Source: Prosopocoilus inquinatus (Eukaryota > Arthropoda > Insecta > Coleoptera > Lucanidae). From it: a stretch of 64,000 nucleotides of DNA. The notes under the pieces are model-generated. The model saw only the letters and a program-made list of their open reading frames with translations, was not told where the DNA came from and did no database searches. A program made the position numbers and the translations under genes. The stretch lies in the NCBI GenBank assembly GCA_036172665.1, contig CM069879.1, positions 20,871,924 to 20,935,923 on the forward strand, written 5' to 3'. Shown here one piece after another: positions 46,384 to 57,791 of this stretch (within the stretch, counting starts at the first letter, position 1; every line of letters begins with the position of its first letter).

Positions 46384-47760
46384 AGAATAATAAATAATAA
46401 TTTGTTAATCGTTAAAAATAAAGTCGCTTTGAGTGTAAGCGGGATTTTTCTTGTGCGGTAACGTTATTTTCTCTGAAACGCGCAAGCGCATGAGATAACG
46501 CAACGGTAAATGTTTACGGGAGCATAGGAATTGCGGCACAAATACCGGTACGTTAAATCCTCAATTGTGCCAACAACGAAAACAGACTGACGCAATCATG
46601 TTAAGGATATATCCATAGCTGTGATGATTCCAATTCATACTCAATTTAAGGTGTATAAAGATTCTATTTTCCGAATGAGAGGCCGTCGTTAATGTCTTAA
46701 TTAGAGAATTAGTTGGCGGAACAATAAATGTCGTTAATTTGTTAATCGTTGAAAATAAAGTCGCTTTGAGTGTACGCCAAATTTTTTTTGTATGGTAACG
46801 TTATTTTCTCTGAAATGCGCATTCGCACGAGATAACGTAACGCTAAATAAATACGAAAACATCGAAATAACGGAGCAGCGAACGAACAGCCAAAACACAC
46901 TGGCGCAATCATGTCAAGGGTATGTCCATGACTGTAATGATTCCAATTCATACTCAATTTATGGTTGATTTCTTTTGTATGAGACTCTATTTTCCATAAC
47001 GAGAGGTCGTCGTTAATGTCTTAATTAGAGAATTAGTTGGCGGAACAATAAATTACATTAATTTGTTAATCGTTGAAAATAAAGGCGCTTTGTGTGAACG
47101 CGAAATTTTTTTTGTGTTATATTCTCTGAAATGCGCAAGTGCACCAGATAACGTTACGCTAAATATTTACGGGAGCATCGGAATAGCGGAACAAATACCG
47201 ACACGTTAAATCCTCAATTGAGACAACAACCAAAACAAAGTGACGAAATCATATCAACGGTATGTCCATAACTGTGATGATTCCAATTCATACTTAATCT
47301 ATGGTTTGTTTGTTTTTTTGTACGGTTGGTGTATAGAGACTGTATTTTCCATAAGGAGAGGCCGTCGTTAATGTCTTAATTAGAGAATTAGTTTATGGAA
47401 CAATAAATGACGTTAATTTGTTAATCATTGAAAATAAAGTCGCTTTGTGTGTACACGAAATTTTTCTTGTACGGTAACGTTATTTTCTCTGAAACGCGCG
47501 AGCGCACGAGATACTGTAACGCTAAATATTTACGGAAGCATCCGAATGGCGAAGCAAATACCGACACGTTAAATCCTCAATTGTGATAACAAGCAAAACA
47601 AACTGACGCAACCATTTCAAAGAGATGTCCATAACTGTGATGATTCCAATTCATACTCAATTTACGTTTTTTTTTTTTGTATGATTGGTATATGGAGACT
47701 CTATTTTGCATAAAGCGTTCAAACGCACAGGGAAGTAAACAGTTACGGAAACACGTTATT
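46384..47760. repeat. About 340-bp tandem repeat, four copies
   Basis: GTTAATCGTTGAAAATAAAG recurs at 46404, 46741, 47065 and 47420 (intervals 337, 324, 355), with shared CGTTATTTTCTCTGAAACGCG, TACGTTAAATCCTCAATTGTG, ATGATTCCAATTCATACTCA and CGTCGTTAATGTCTTAATTA. The first unit includes the presumed 3' untranslated region of the elongase. Open frames over it are repeat products. Confidence 0.92.
46389..46394 (+). promoter_or_regulatory. Polyadenylation signal of the elongase gene
   Basis: AATAAA lies 41 bp after the stop codon. The same sequence context (GGAA..AATAAAT...TTAATTTGTTAATC) recurs in each unit of the tandem repeat that starts here. Confidence 0.55.
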
Positions 47761-47929
47761 TGCAATTTCATAATGAGAGTAAAGACCTTAAATTTACAGT
47801 CGCTTCAGATGTAAAAGCAAAGGTGAAAGTATGTTTGTTTTACCAAAATTTAACGGTATCAAACTATAAAGCCGGTTGACATATTTCCAGTCAACTTACG
47901 CAATTTGCAAAGAGAAAAATCAATACAAA

Positions 47930-48970
47930 GTTTCCCAATTTATGCAACACACTATGCATCTGCGATAGTTATGTTGTCTACATCCATCTTATTTATTACG
48001 TAACGGGTTTGCGACAAATTAGACAACCGAACACACTTACGGCAATGCTTAATATAAAGTACTCCCAATTACAGTAATAGGGGATAGTCAGCGGCATAAC
48101 TCAATAAATTACGCTAAAGAATGTGCATAAGTGAATAACGCATAAATAAAATCAATAACAAATAAGATGGTGGAAATTGTGATTTTTTTGTGTTCACTGC
48201 ATTATCAAGTTTTCCCTTCAATTTTATTCGTATCTTCAGCTTCATTAATGATTTTTACAACCACTAAAATCAGGAGCATTTTTTTATACAATCAATATTA
48301 CACCGTGGGGGAAAAGCAGACGGAAAATCGCGAAACACTTGCTAAAGTTATGCAACACGCTATACACCTGCGTAAAGTTTGTTGTTTGCATCGGGCAGTT
48401 CGTCTTTCAAATTCACTTTCTTGCCGTTTAATGTGTAAATTCACTTTCTCATCCTGTTGTACGTAAGTACTGGGTGTTTCCTGTAAAAGAATTTGGAAAA
48501 ACTTCTACAGTGAAACTTCGAAAGGCAATTAGGTTTCCAACGCACGTATGTTTCGGGGTTTACTCGCCTTTCTCATGTTGCAATAGTATTATGTGTAACA
48601 TCAACGAAATTTGTACAGAATTAGTTGCAATTGATTTTCTTTTAATTGTATTGCGAACTGTATTATTTATGAGAAAGAGGCGCCTTAAAGTTATGCAACA
48701 TAACACGCATCTCCGTGCGGTTTGTTGCCGTTTACTTTATCACAATTCAGATTTTCGTTGCTTACTGCGTATTTGTCATCAAAGACAAGTCCAGAAAATT
48801 CTGATAATGCTCTTCTGAAAAGCAGTTTCACTTCTTTTTTCTTTCATTATATTCGTAAAATTAACGAATTTTTTTTAAGAATGCATCGCACTCGTTTCTT
48901 TTAACATTACAAAATTTCAAGGTAATGCAACACATCTTACAACTTGTGTATGTTGTGCTGCCTACATTAG
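47930..48970. repeat. Degenerate tandem repeat with TTATGCAACAC landmarks
   Basis: TTTATGCAACACACTATGCAT, GTTATGCAACACGCTATACA, GTTATGCAACATAACACGCAT and GTAATGCAACACATCTTACA occur at about 47.94, 48.35, 48.69 and 48.92 kb, each followed by a GTTTGTTGT/GTTGTGCTGCC word. Spacing shrinks from 410 to 230 bp. Open frames of about 100 codons here lack domains and lie over the repeat. Confidence 0.65.
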
Positions 48971-49028
48971 TAGTATTGTTTTTGAAATGCGCGAAAATAC
49001 TCTACAGATTTGTGGAGAACGCTGCCTA

Positions 49029-49990
49029 CCCAGGAAGCAGACTCATGACGAATGACGTTCTTTTGACGTCATTTAAAGGTGATGTTGAACCGTAAAGGTC
49101 ATTTGGTCATATCGTCACCAATTAATGACGTTTCTAATGCGCACCGTTACAACGTTAATATGCCGGTCTTTGCTAACGTCTTTTTGCCGTCATTTCTAGG
49201 TGATAAAATGCATATTATTAATAAGTGAATATTTTGTTTGAATTACTAACTTGCGTTTAAAGGTTTGTTCGAATCACAGCATTTGAACGGTTCGGAATGG
49301 CTAAAAACAATCGTTCAGATATTTTCTTAAATGTTCGCATCATAGATTAACTGATGATTACTTTGAACCATCCCAGCTAGCAGAGCGACGTTGAAATTAC
49401 GTCATTTTACGTCTTTGACGTCATATGCTCCAAAAGTGACGTCAATAAGACGAGTCAGTATTACTAACAGCTGCATTCGATTCACGAGTTGAATCAATTC
49501 GTTTATATCAGTTTGGATTAGTTCACAATAGTGAAATTAATGTGTATTATAAAGAAATAACTTTTGTGAAAAAATTGAAGTGATTAAGACATCTCGCTCA
49601 GACGTCTTTTGGATGTTAGAATGACGACATATTAGTGACAAAGACGACGTCATTATAACGCCCTTTTTATATCACTCTGCTAGCTGGGATTCTCTGTTGT
49701 TTAAATGCTGTGGTTGAAATAAACTTTTAAAAAACGTTATCAATCGATGTTCAAGAAACGTCTTTAAATGACGACAAGGAAACCTTATCAACCTTGGTTT
49801 ATGAAACGTCGTTAAATGACGTAAAAGAAACGACATCAAAAAACGTTTATGAAACGTCTTTAAGTGACGTCTTTTTACCTGCGAATTATAGACGTCAGGT
49901 AAACGTTATTTTCACGTCTTTTTTAAACGTTATTTAGGTGATGGCTATACCTAAAAGTGACGTGTTAAATACGTCCTTTTGCTGCCTGGG
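49029..49990. mobile_element. CRE-rich TIR element (outer copy)
   Basis: Inverted ends CCCAGGAAGCAGA and CCCAGGCAGCAAA enclose arms full of GACGTC/ACGTCATTT words, including an exact TGACGTCA near 49067. GCATTT...AAATGC pairing across the centre shows a foldback form. A related element is inserted in its middle. No coding capacity; superfamily not identified. Confidence 0.6.
49372..49688. mobile_element. CRE-rich TIR element (inner copy, nested)
   Basis: Perfect 14-bp ends CCCAGCTAGCAGAG in inverted orientation bound 317 bp. AT flanks both sides. It carries two exact TGACGTCA sites (about 49428 and 49447) and several GACGTC halves. It shares its end type and motif content with the outer element, so the two are relatives. 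Confidence 0.75.
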
Positions 49991-50862
49991 AAGTTAAGTG
50001 CTGTAATATTTAATACTTTCTTTCTTTTCTTCGAGAAAATGACAGTGAGTCATCAGTTGTCAATTTCGCTTTCACTCTTAATTAACTCGTCCAGTTTCTG
50101 CAGAAGCATTAAAATTTCTTTTCGGATTCAAAGATATCTTAAAATTCCACCGCTTATTGAACAAGTAGTCGAAGCTTGGCTCCAACTGAAAAAAAAACAG
50201 CCGAAAATTTTATGACTTGTGTAAATGCAGTTATCTACATTAAGGCGTTTTATTTTTAATTTTTTATTCAATTTTTGTGTGAAATTTCGGAAAGTTAACG
50301 TTGGTTTTTTTAATTAACCCTTTAACTAAGGACAAATACATAATGTAACTATCAAACTTATCAAACTTTACTGCGAATTATTTATTTGTTATAATAAAAA
50401 GATTAAGTAGCGACATCCTGCGATCTCATTTTGCTTGAAAAGAGTTTGCCTTTGTGACTATAATTATTTTTTTAAATATTTAATAAATATTTGAACCTGA
50501 AATCATTTACTTGTCTCGTATGTTAGTTTCATTTTAAAGTGGCTCGTTTTTTCTACGGTCTCACTAAGTGCAAAACTGAATTCTTATTGGTTCGTTGGTT
50601 CAGTTATGAATTTATTTCATTGTGACTTGTGTTCGTGTATCGAGCAAAACTCATATATTCATTGGCTTTTAAAGCTGCATGGCTTCAAACTAATCTATTT
50701 AAACTTCGGTTCGAGCAATTATAAAATGATTTCGTTGGTCTACGATTGCGCAATGATTTTAAGAGAACCACGCCAGCGACTAGCGCATTTAAAGCCTTAA
50801 AAAAATAACTAGCAAATGCACTTTCTGTGACCGGAAACTTTAAAGTCGGTTTTGTTTTTCAG
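49991..50862. other. Intergenic DNA, no supported gene
   Basis: Two short open frames (78 and 64 codons) show no domain or splice context that convinces. AT-rich. Confidence 0.4.
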
Positions 50863-51167
50863 ATTTTTCACCGCAGCGAAAATTTGGACACTCGAGTGCC
50901 GTGATTAAAGCCGATGACCTTGAAGAGAACTCCATCAAGTTATGTAAGTGACTTAGACTCCTTTTAAGAACTGAAAATTCTGCGGTCCTCCTCAACCCAT
51001 GCTGGAGGACGTTACCGTCCTCAACGTGCCATGAAAACACGATTTGCTTCTTTTTTCGTTTAGAAAATTCTGCTTTCGCCTCTTTGCCAACCGCAAAATC
51101 CAACGACCAAGGACGCGCTGCTTCTCATGACCTAAATTTGAGAAGAATTGCGTCCGTTTCATTATGA
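50863..51167 (+). pseudogene. Possible pair of host exons, C-terminal, unrecognised
   Basis: TTTTTCAG|ATTTTT opens a frame reading FSPQRKFGHSSAVIKADD then LEENSIKL up to a donor TTAT|GTAAGT at 50944. After 120 bp, TTCGTTTAG|AAAA opens NSAFASLPTAKSNDQG, RAASHDLNLRRIASVSL and a stop. Joining them as drawn makes a TAA at the junction, so either the acceptor is elsewhere, the pair is dead, or one exon is spurious. The peptides are not recognised. Confidence 0.25.
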
Positions 51168-53346
51168 TTAAAGAGTGGGTGAAAATTTATTTAATTTGTT
51201 TGCTAAATTAATTTTGAGATGAAAAGGATTTGCATTGTACAGTGATACCACCCACACTATTCCAAGGGAACATCCAATCTGGGTCGCAAGTCATGGCCAA
51301 CTGTGCTGTAGGTCAAGTTCACGCGCGTTCTCCCTTCCCCACTATCCGTTGACCTTGATTTGCATTTATATTTATACAAACTCACTTCGAATTTAACAAT
51401 TTTATTTTTACTGTTTGTTAGAATATCTGATACCTGATAGACCTCATGGAACGTTAAATGCATTTGTTTCAGACATCCAAAATAATATTATATCGGGTGT
51501 TCAATTTGAAACGTCCGCCGTTGCTATTTTTTTTATTTTTGAAGTAAGCAATTCGGTTAACTTAGCAAAAATTCTCTAATTTCTATGCCGATTATAAATT
51601 TGTAATAAAATAGCAATTGCGCTGCTAGATTTCAAAATATCTGTACGACGGTATTTCTTTTTAGTAGCAGTATAGAGATTTTTGTATTTCATTCGTTGAG
51701 GATTTTCTTTCTCTTTACGACTATCACAACATTTCTTAAATTGCTTGCAAAATAACTAATATTAACAGAAATACATCATCAGCACCATTCTGTGTTTCAA
51801 AATAAAAAAAAGTGATGAGTTAATTTTAAAATTGAACTTTTTTTTTAAATTCGAATTTGATTCCTTGCTGTAGTAGTTTTATTATTGTTATTTTTTATTC
51901 AGTAATTATGTTATCATAATGCCTATTGTGTTTAATGGTTTCGCTGGTTGTGAGTGATAGTCCATAATAACATAACGACTTTCATCTTTACGTGCACTAA
52001 CTTAATAGACACGAAATGCAATAATAAAGCAACGCATACACATACAAATTACAGGCAGAACATGAAAATATTGTGTAATGTGTTCCTCTTAATAATACGA
52101 GGAGAGATAATAAAACCGTTTGTGTACGGTTAGTTGGAATGGGCTCGCTTTATTTGTTGAATTTTATGGCCCCCTTTGAGTGGTTTACACTGATGATAAT
52201 CGACTGAGTTGTTTCTTTACTTTATTCCTAAGGTACTTATTAACCAGCTTATAATAATGTAAAATATCTTGTACCTCTGTTTCTCAATTATAACTTATAA
52301 CAAAAGATAGAAATAATTTAAAGACAGTTGTGGAGAACGTATGCTAGTCCGATATTGGTGTTGGAACAAAGCTTATATTAACAAATTGTCACGTGATAGC
52401 CTCTCAAGTTGTGAGAGACTAGTAATTATTATATTTATTATAAGTGGTAAAGAGACAAGCAAATCAGCAAGTAAGTAAACAAATACAAAATAAACACATG
52501 AAATAAAATTCAACTATGCATGTTTGTTTACCTGTTAGGCAGCGAATTAAAATTTTATTGGGGAGACATTAGACATTATTTTTAATTATGACTGTACATT
52601 GAAGCAAATTAGATATTATTTTTAATTATGACTGTACATTGAAGCAAATATATGAACAGTATGGTACAGATAGGCAACAACTGAATATCTTGTTTTGATA
52701 ATTACGAAGACAAAATTTATTTATAGTTTTAAACACCGACTTAAATTAACTTATTTATTCAAATTCTAAAATAGATACAAATAATACATGTTTGGAACAA
52801 GACATTTCATTTTAATTTTTGAAACAATTTACAGTAAACTTTAAAGTATTCAAGAAATTGAGCTAAATCTCAGAGTTGAAGAAGAAAGTTGTAAAATTCT
52901 GATTAGTGTAAGCCAAGGCAACAAAAAGAGTTTCACTGCGCTATTTGAATAACCCAAAATGCCTTTCAGAAAAGAAATTTTAGAACAAACATTTAGAAAA
53001 CAAGGGCATACAACAACAAACTTTTATGAGAATCCCCTACACTCACTTTCAAGAGTACAAAGAAACGTTTAACTTATTCCAAACAATTTGTTAATGTGCC
53101 CCAGAAATAATGATTCCAAGTCATTTATGGGTCATTTTTAACTTGTCACACATACAAAAATCAGTCTGCTATAGTAATACATATAATTATTCAACAAGAT
53201 CATTTCTTTTGATTCCATTTTTGTTTTTATGGAATTTCTTGCGACATAATGAAAATTTCGTATGCTGTAAGAATGTTAAAAACCAAAATGCAACCAAAGG
53301 AAACTACCTTGACGAAATACTTGATTGCATTAGAACGGAAATATAC
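51168..53346. other. Intergenic DNA with one short tandem duplication
   Basis: Mostly AT-rich sequence without a convincing gene. A 40-bp unit (ATTAGAYATTATTTTTAATT, then ATGACTGTACATTGAAGCAA) is repeated twice at 52569-52648. A GGGTGTTCAATTTGAAACG sequence near 51495 resembles MITE ends seen elsewhere in the window. Confidence 0.5.
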
Positions 53347-53707
53347 TGTTACGTTTCTAGGGTTTAAATTTATTTATTTAAACGAATAAAAACACTCTGT
53401 AAAAACTTAACCGTAATTTAATAACGCTTACAAACTAATTTATTTGTAACAATTTATTTACACACTAAAATCTAACTTCGACTGTCGCTAGTTAGAACTC
53501 GACTGACTCCTGAGTCCACCCCGGGCGATTTTATATCCTTTGCTGCCCTCTCGACTTTTCTAACGCTGGAAGATTCGAGTTTGTTCCATCGCCGGAAATG
53601 TCTAGTCTGTTCGATGTAGACCCCGGTGGCGTGGCAGCCAATGACGCATAATGAACCGACTTCTTGACGCCTTGAGCTTGACGTAGTAAGCCGAGTGGCG
53701 CGCCACA
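53347..53707 (-). mobile_element. Solo LTR, Ty3-like, copy 2
   Basis: Same sequence as the 6.18-kb LTR, with a 28-bp longer centre that looks like a partial duplication (AACGCTGGAAGATTCGAG). The ends TGTTACG and GCCACA are flanked by ATAC on both sides (53343-53346 and 53708-53711), a clean 4-bp target duplication, which fits Ty3/gypsy-type integration. The minus strand carries TATAAAA and AATAAA in LTR order. No internal region is present. Confidence 0.87.
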
Positions 53708-53835
53708 ATACGGTTTATAACTTTGAAAATTAAAAGAAAACAAAAAAGAATTTTCATTGTCATGAAAACCAAAAATTAGCAAGTGATACATATTCGGACT
53801 CACAATGATCTGTGGATTGCAAATATGTAAAAATA

Positions 53836-54110
53836 TACGGGCCGTTCCATTTAAAATAAGAAAGTTGATATCACTTCCGGTGAAACCGGAAGTCGTACGG
53901 TGGCCAGTGCTACATCGGAAAATTTAGCTTTTTATTTAATTTATCGATCCCGACTTTTATGTAAAAAATAAAAATTTTAGGACTGAACACATAGCATGGA
54001 CACCTGTATTGAGTATTGGACATGGGTTCATTAGACTTTTTTCTTATTTTGATCTCTACTATCACCTGCCAAACGTTGTATAGGTTTTTTATTAACACCC
54101 TGTATAATGT
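53836..54110. mobile_element. GGGYGTTCCATTTAAAATAAG MITE, copy 1
   Basis: Begins CGGGCCGTTCCATTTAAAAT after TA and ends AACACCCTG before TA. The first 65 bp, including the paired ACTTCCGGTGAAACCGGAAGT hairpin, recur inverted at 63400-63470. No coding frame. Confidence 0.6.
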
Positions 54111-54840
54111 AAATAATAGGAGTAACACATTATCATAAATTCATTTTCTTTTTGTATTGTACTAGTTCAATATGAACAAATTTTTAAATGACAAGAACTT
54201 GAAATTTAAATGAAATCTTAATTCCTTCTCTTGAAGATATTAAATATTTTATATTTAGCAAGCTTTAGCATTAAAAAAATAAATAAATTCTGCCAGATTA
54301 TTAGCAGTTGAATTCTGATTCTGATTCAAATTTGAAATTCAATTCAAAGATAAAATTTATGATATTCTGACTACTGCAATTATTCCTTTAAGGGGATTAC
54401 GATTTTCCGAATTTCCTGTTAAATTTTAAACCGGACCAATTTTTTTTATTGATGGATGAACTCCTAGTAAAAGAATCCCCGGTTTTATGTATGGCAATGC
54501 ATAAACTGGTCTCTTATTCGTACGAAAGTTTTTAGGAGTTTAAATAGCAATGTTTTATAAAAATTATGATCGAGAATCCCCTTTTCTGGATTTTTTTCTT
54601 TGTGGTTTCTTTACAATTAAGACGTTGTCAAAAAAAATCCCGAAAAAAATTCATTCTTTAATCTGCATTTACTGATAAACACAACCATTATCAAAACATG
54701 TCTGCCTCAAATACGTTGTCCTTGACAGGTAACAGGAACGTCTTCCTCAAAAACATTTTTTCTCGTACATCTTGCTCTTAATGAGCAAACAAATTTATGT
54801 CCGTTTTATTGTTTTATTTTATTGAATGAAAAGAAGATTA
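54111..54840. other. Intergenic DNA, no gene seen
   Basis: AT-rich with a short TTTTAAACCGGACC match to the 25.2/29.5-kb repeat. Nothing else recognised. Confidence 0.45.
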
Positions 54841-55168
54841 AAAAAATCAGTTTTTGTTTGAGACAAAGTATACATCTTTTTTGTCAAAAGATGGCGCTTT
54901 GAATAATGGCTTTTTTTTATTCAAAAATATCATATAAAAATAAGTGTACATACACGGGCATCTTGTTTGAATTTGGAATAAAACAGCTTTGGGTTTTGAT
55001 CAAGAGATGGCGCTCCAAATAATCGCATGACTTGTTTTAGAATTTCAATTTAATTTGACTGAAAAGTCATCAAATTAGAATGTGAAAACGTAAGTCTGCA
55101 GGAAAACGAAATGCTGAAATTCGATTAAAATTATTTTCCCTATTTGGTCAAGAGATAAGAGTTGGTGG

Positions 55169-57469
55169 TGTTGCGAGGATTCAATTGCAATTTCTTAGAG
55201 ATTGCAGTGGGTATGATTGAAAGCACAGGTCAGTTGAAACAGAACTTTAATATATATTGACAAATTTATACAAAACGTAATTGACAAAACTTATAAATGA
55301 ACATTTTCAAAATATAAACAACAGCCAACTTTTCAGGTCAAGTGAGAATACTGTATATGTTTCCTCAACACTCTCCCTCGAACTTTCTTTTAATACCCAG
55401 TGTGTTCAAACATTTCCAATGTTTTGATTTCGGCAAACCTTTCGTCAATACATCCGCGGGCATATCTTCCGTTGACAAGTGGTTTATCTTGATCTCTCCA
55501 GCCTCAAGCGCCTCAAGAATCACAAAATGATACTTTATATGTATATGTTTCGTACGGGCATGAAAAATGGGGTTGCCTGCAAGCTTTTGAGCACCGATAT
55601 TGTCATTATATAATTCCACTGTCTTTGGAGTATCTGCGACCAGTTCTGCAAGAAGTCTTCTCAAGTAAATAGCTTCTTTTGAAGCTTCGCTCAGCGCCAT
55701 GTACTCGGCCTCTGTCGAAGAAAGAGCTACTGTTCTCTGTTTCTTCGATTTTCATGAGATTACTCCGCAATTCATCGTGAACGCAAATCCAGTAAATGAT
55801 CTTCTATCATCGGAACATGCACCCCAATTTGCATCTACGAATCCTTGCCCGTCTCCGCTAATGTTGAAGATGATACCTACATCTGCAGTGCCTTTTAAAT
55901 ATCTAAGCACATGTTTCGCGGCTGTCCAATAACTTTTTCCAAAATTGTCGTTGAACTGGCATAACAAGCATGTGAAATATCTGGCCTAGTCGCTACTGAT
56001 AAGTACATCGGGGCTCCAATCAATTCCCTGTAAGGTGGTTTTGGACCGTCCTCTTCTGACCAAACGTCCGACTTTGATAGTTTCGCACCGGCATCAATTG
56101 GTGTGGACAATGGATTGCAGGTCGACATTCCAAAGCGTTTTAGGATGTCTTTGATGTATGTTTCTTGATTCATTGTAATTCCGTGTCTATTCCGGGAAAA
56201 ACTAATACCTAGGCAGTAATTTACTTCACCTAAATCATGAATGTCGAAAACTTTCTTCATCAATGCTCCGAATCTGTCAATTCTCTCCGAACTTCTAGAC
56301 AAGACTAATATATCATCTACATAGACAACTATTATAAAAAGATTGTTTTCCTTGTCTTTAGCATACACACTTGGATCGCTCTTTGTCGGAACTGCGCCGA
56401 TATTTCTGAGCTCTCGATCCAAGCGCTTGTTCCAACAGCGTCCGGATTGTTTTAGACCGTATAACGATTTCTTGACTAGACAAACTTTGTTTTCAGCAGA
56501 CAAGTCACGAAGCATCTTCTTCGCCTTGGTGACTAATTCTGGAGATCCGTATTTCTTTTGTACAATATACTCAAGTACATCTGCCTATAATTGGGAACCT
56601 CCATAAAAATCTCTTCATCAACAAATCCGTTTAAGTACGCGGTAGTTACATCAAATTGTCTCACGTGCATATGTTCACAAGCGGCAATTGCCATTGCTAA
56701 CCTAACTGAACTTAGCCGCGCCACAGGAGCAAACGTTTCATGAAAATCCAATCCTGGACGCTGTGAGAAACCTCGCGCTACCACTCGCGCTTTTCTTTTG
56801 GAAATATTTCCATTGGAACCGTACTTGTTTCGAAGCACAATCCTACTACCTATAGTAGCCCGACCCTTCGGTCATTCGATGATGTCCCATGTGTTATTTT
56901 TAAGTATGGACTCGTATTCGCTTGCCATAGCGTTTATCCACTCTTGTGATTCAGAACCGCTAATTGCCTGTTTGATTGGTATTTCGGCCAGAAAGGCAAG
57001 CTCGACTACTTCTTCGTTAGTAGCCAGCGGTACGGTTTCATCTTGTACTAAATGGTATTCCTTGCGGGGTCTTCCAGGTCGTCCTGTTCTCAACTTTCGC
57101 AGTCTCCCTCGTCCACGTTTTAAATTTACGTTTTCTCTCACCAATTCCTCGAAACTGTCTTCAATTTTGGTTGTAACATCTTCGCGAGAAGACCTATTAG
57201 GTATCGTTTCAAATTCTACTTCATGGTATGATTCAGGTTGTCCATCATCAGAGGACGATACTGAATCTAAATAAAAATGTTCAAAAGGATAATCTTCATT
57301 ACAGCTTGTTTTCTCAAGAAATTTTACATCTCGAGTAATCTCCACTTAATATATGTTGACAAATTTATACAAAACGTAATTGACAAAACTTATAAATGAA
57401 CATTATCAAAATATAAACAACAGCCAACTCTTCAGGTCAAGTGAGAATACTGTATATGTTTCCTCAACA
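55169..57469 (-). mobile_element. Ty1/copia element with large internal deletion
   Basis: The 3' LTR (55169-55370, 202 bp) runs, on the minus strand, from TGTTGAGGAAAC to CTCGCAACA, with inverted TGTTG/CAACA ends. A purine tract GAGGGAGAG adjoins it and the last codon of pol overlaps its first bases. The 5' LTR keeps only its first 125 bp or so (57469 to about 57345); the deletion then joins directly to the RNA-binding/RT linker. So gag, protease, integrase and the primer site are gone. The flanks (GGTGG left, CAATT right) do not form a target duplication. Confidence 0.9.
55371..57345 (-). pseudogene. copia reverse transcriptase and RNase H, frame-broken
   Basis: In minus-strand order: an acidic linker with GRGRLRKLRTGRPGRPRKEY, ESQEWINAMASEYESILKNN, then RT: KARVVARGFSQRPGLDF, TFAPVARLSSVRL, FDVTTAYLNG, KSLYGLKQSGRCWN, catalytic VVYVDDILVLSRS and LGEVNYCLGISF. 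RNase H follows with AAKHVLRYLKGTADVG, DANWGACSDDRRSFTGF, TVALSSTEAEYMALSEAS, NDNIGAQKLAG, TKHIHIKYHF and DMPADVLTKGLPK. Frameshifts or stops lie at about 56.87, 56.58, 55.93 and 55.75 kb. The YVDD motif is intact but the reading frame is not. Confidence 0.92.
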
Positions 57470-57691
57470 CAATTATGCTCCTATTTACTCAAAGAATGGC
57501 GCTTTTAATGATTTCTGTTACGCCTTGATTTTTATTTTGCAATTTAATTTTTATTTTGCAAATTAATTTTTATGAAAAGATATCATAATGCGGTATAAAA
57601 ATAAAAACTAAGTCCTGATGGTAATTGAGAATAGAATAGATTCAAAAAAAAAACTCTTGATCAAGGGATGGCGCTCTAAAAGAATCCCATC

Positions 57692-57791
57692 AAGGTTGGT
57701 AGAGTTGGACTGTGTATTAGAAGGTTGCCTTGATCAACGGAGGGGACAGAGGGTGCGTATCTCATTACGTCACGTCACATGATAAATTCCA
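57692..57791. mobile_element. Small AAGGTTGG repeat, copy 2
   Basis: Inverted copy of the 31.67-kb element: AAGGTTGGTAGAGTTGGAC, CTGTGTATTAGAAGGTTGCC, TTGATCAACGGAGG and TACGTCACGTCACATGATAA. It ends at AATTCCA where the matching TIR half is lost. It lies inside the AGATGGCGC repeat region. Confidence 0.65.

Noticed and set aside
46742..47771. Minus-strand frames beginning MSMNWNHYSHGH
   Set aside because: They recur with the 340-bp tandem unit and differ by frame; repeat translations.
48167..48904. Three overlapping plus-strand frames of 60-114 codons
   Set aside because: Lie over a degenerate tandem repeat, no domain, no consistent frame between copies.
56343..57274. Plus-strand frames of 87 and 158 codons
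   Set aside because: Antisense of the copia reverse transcriptase and linker.
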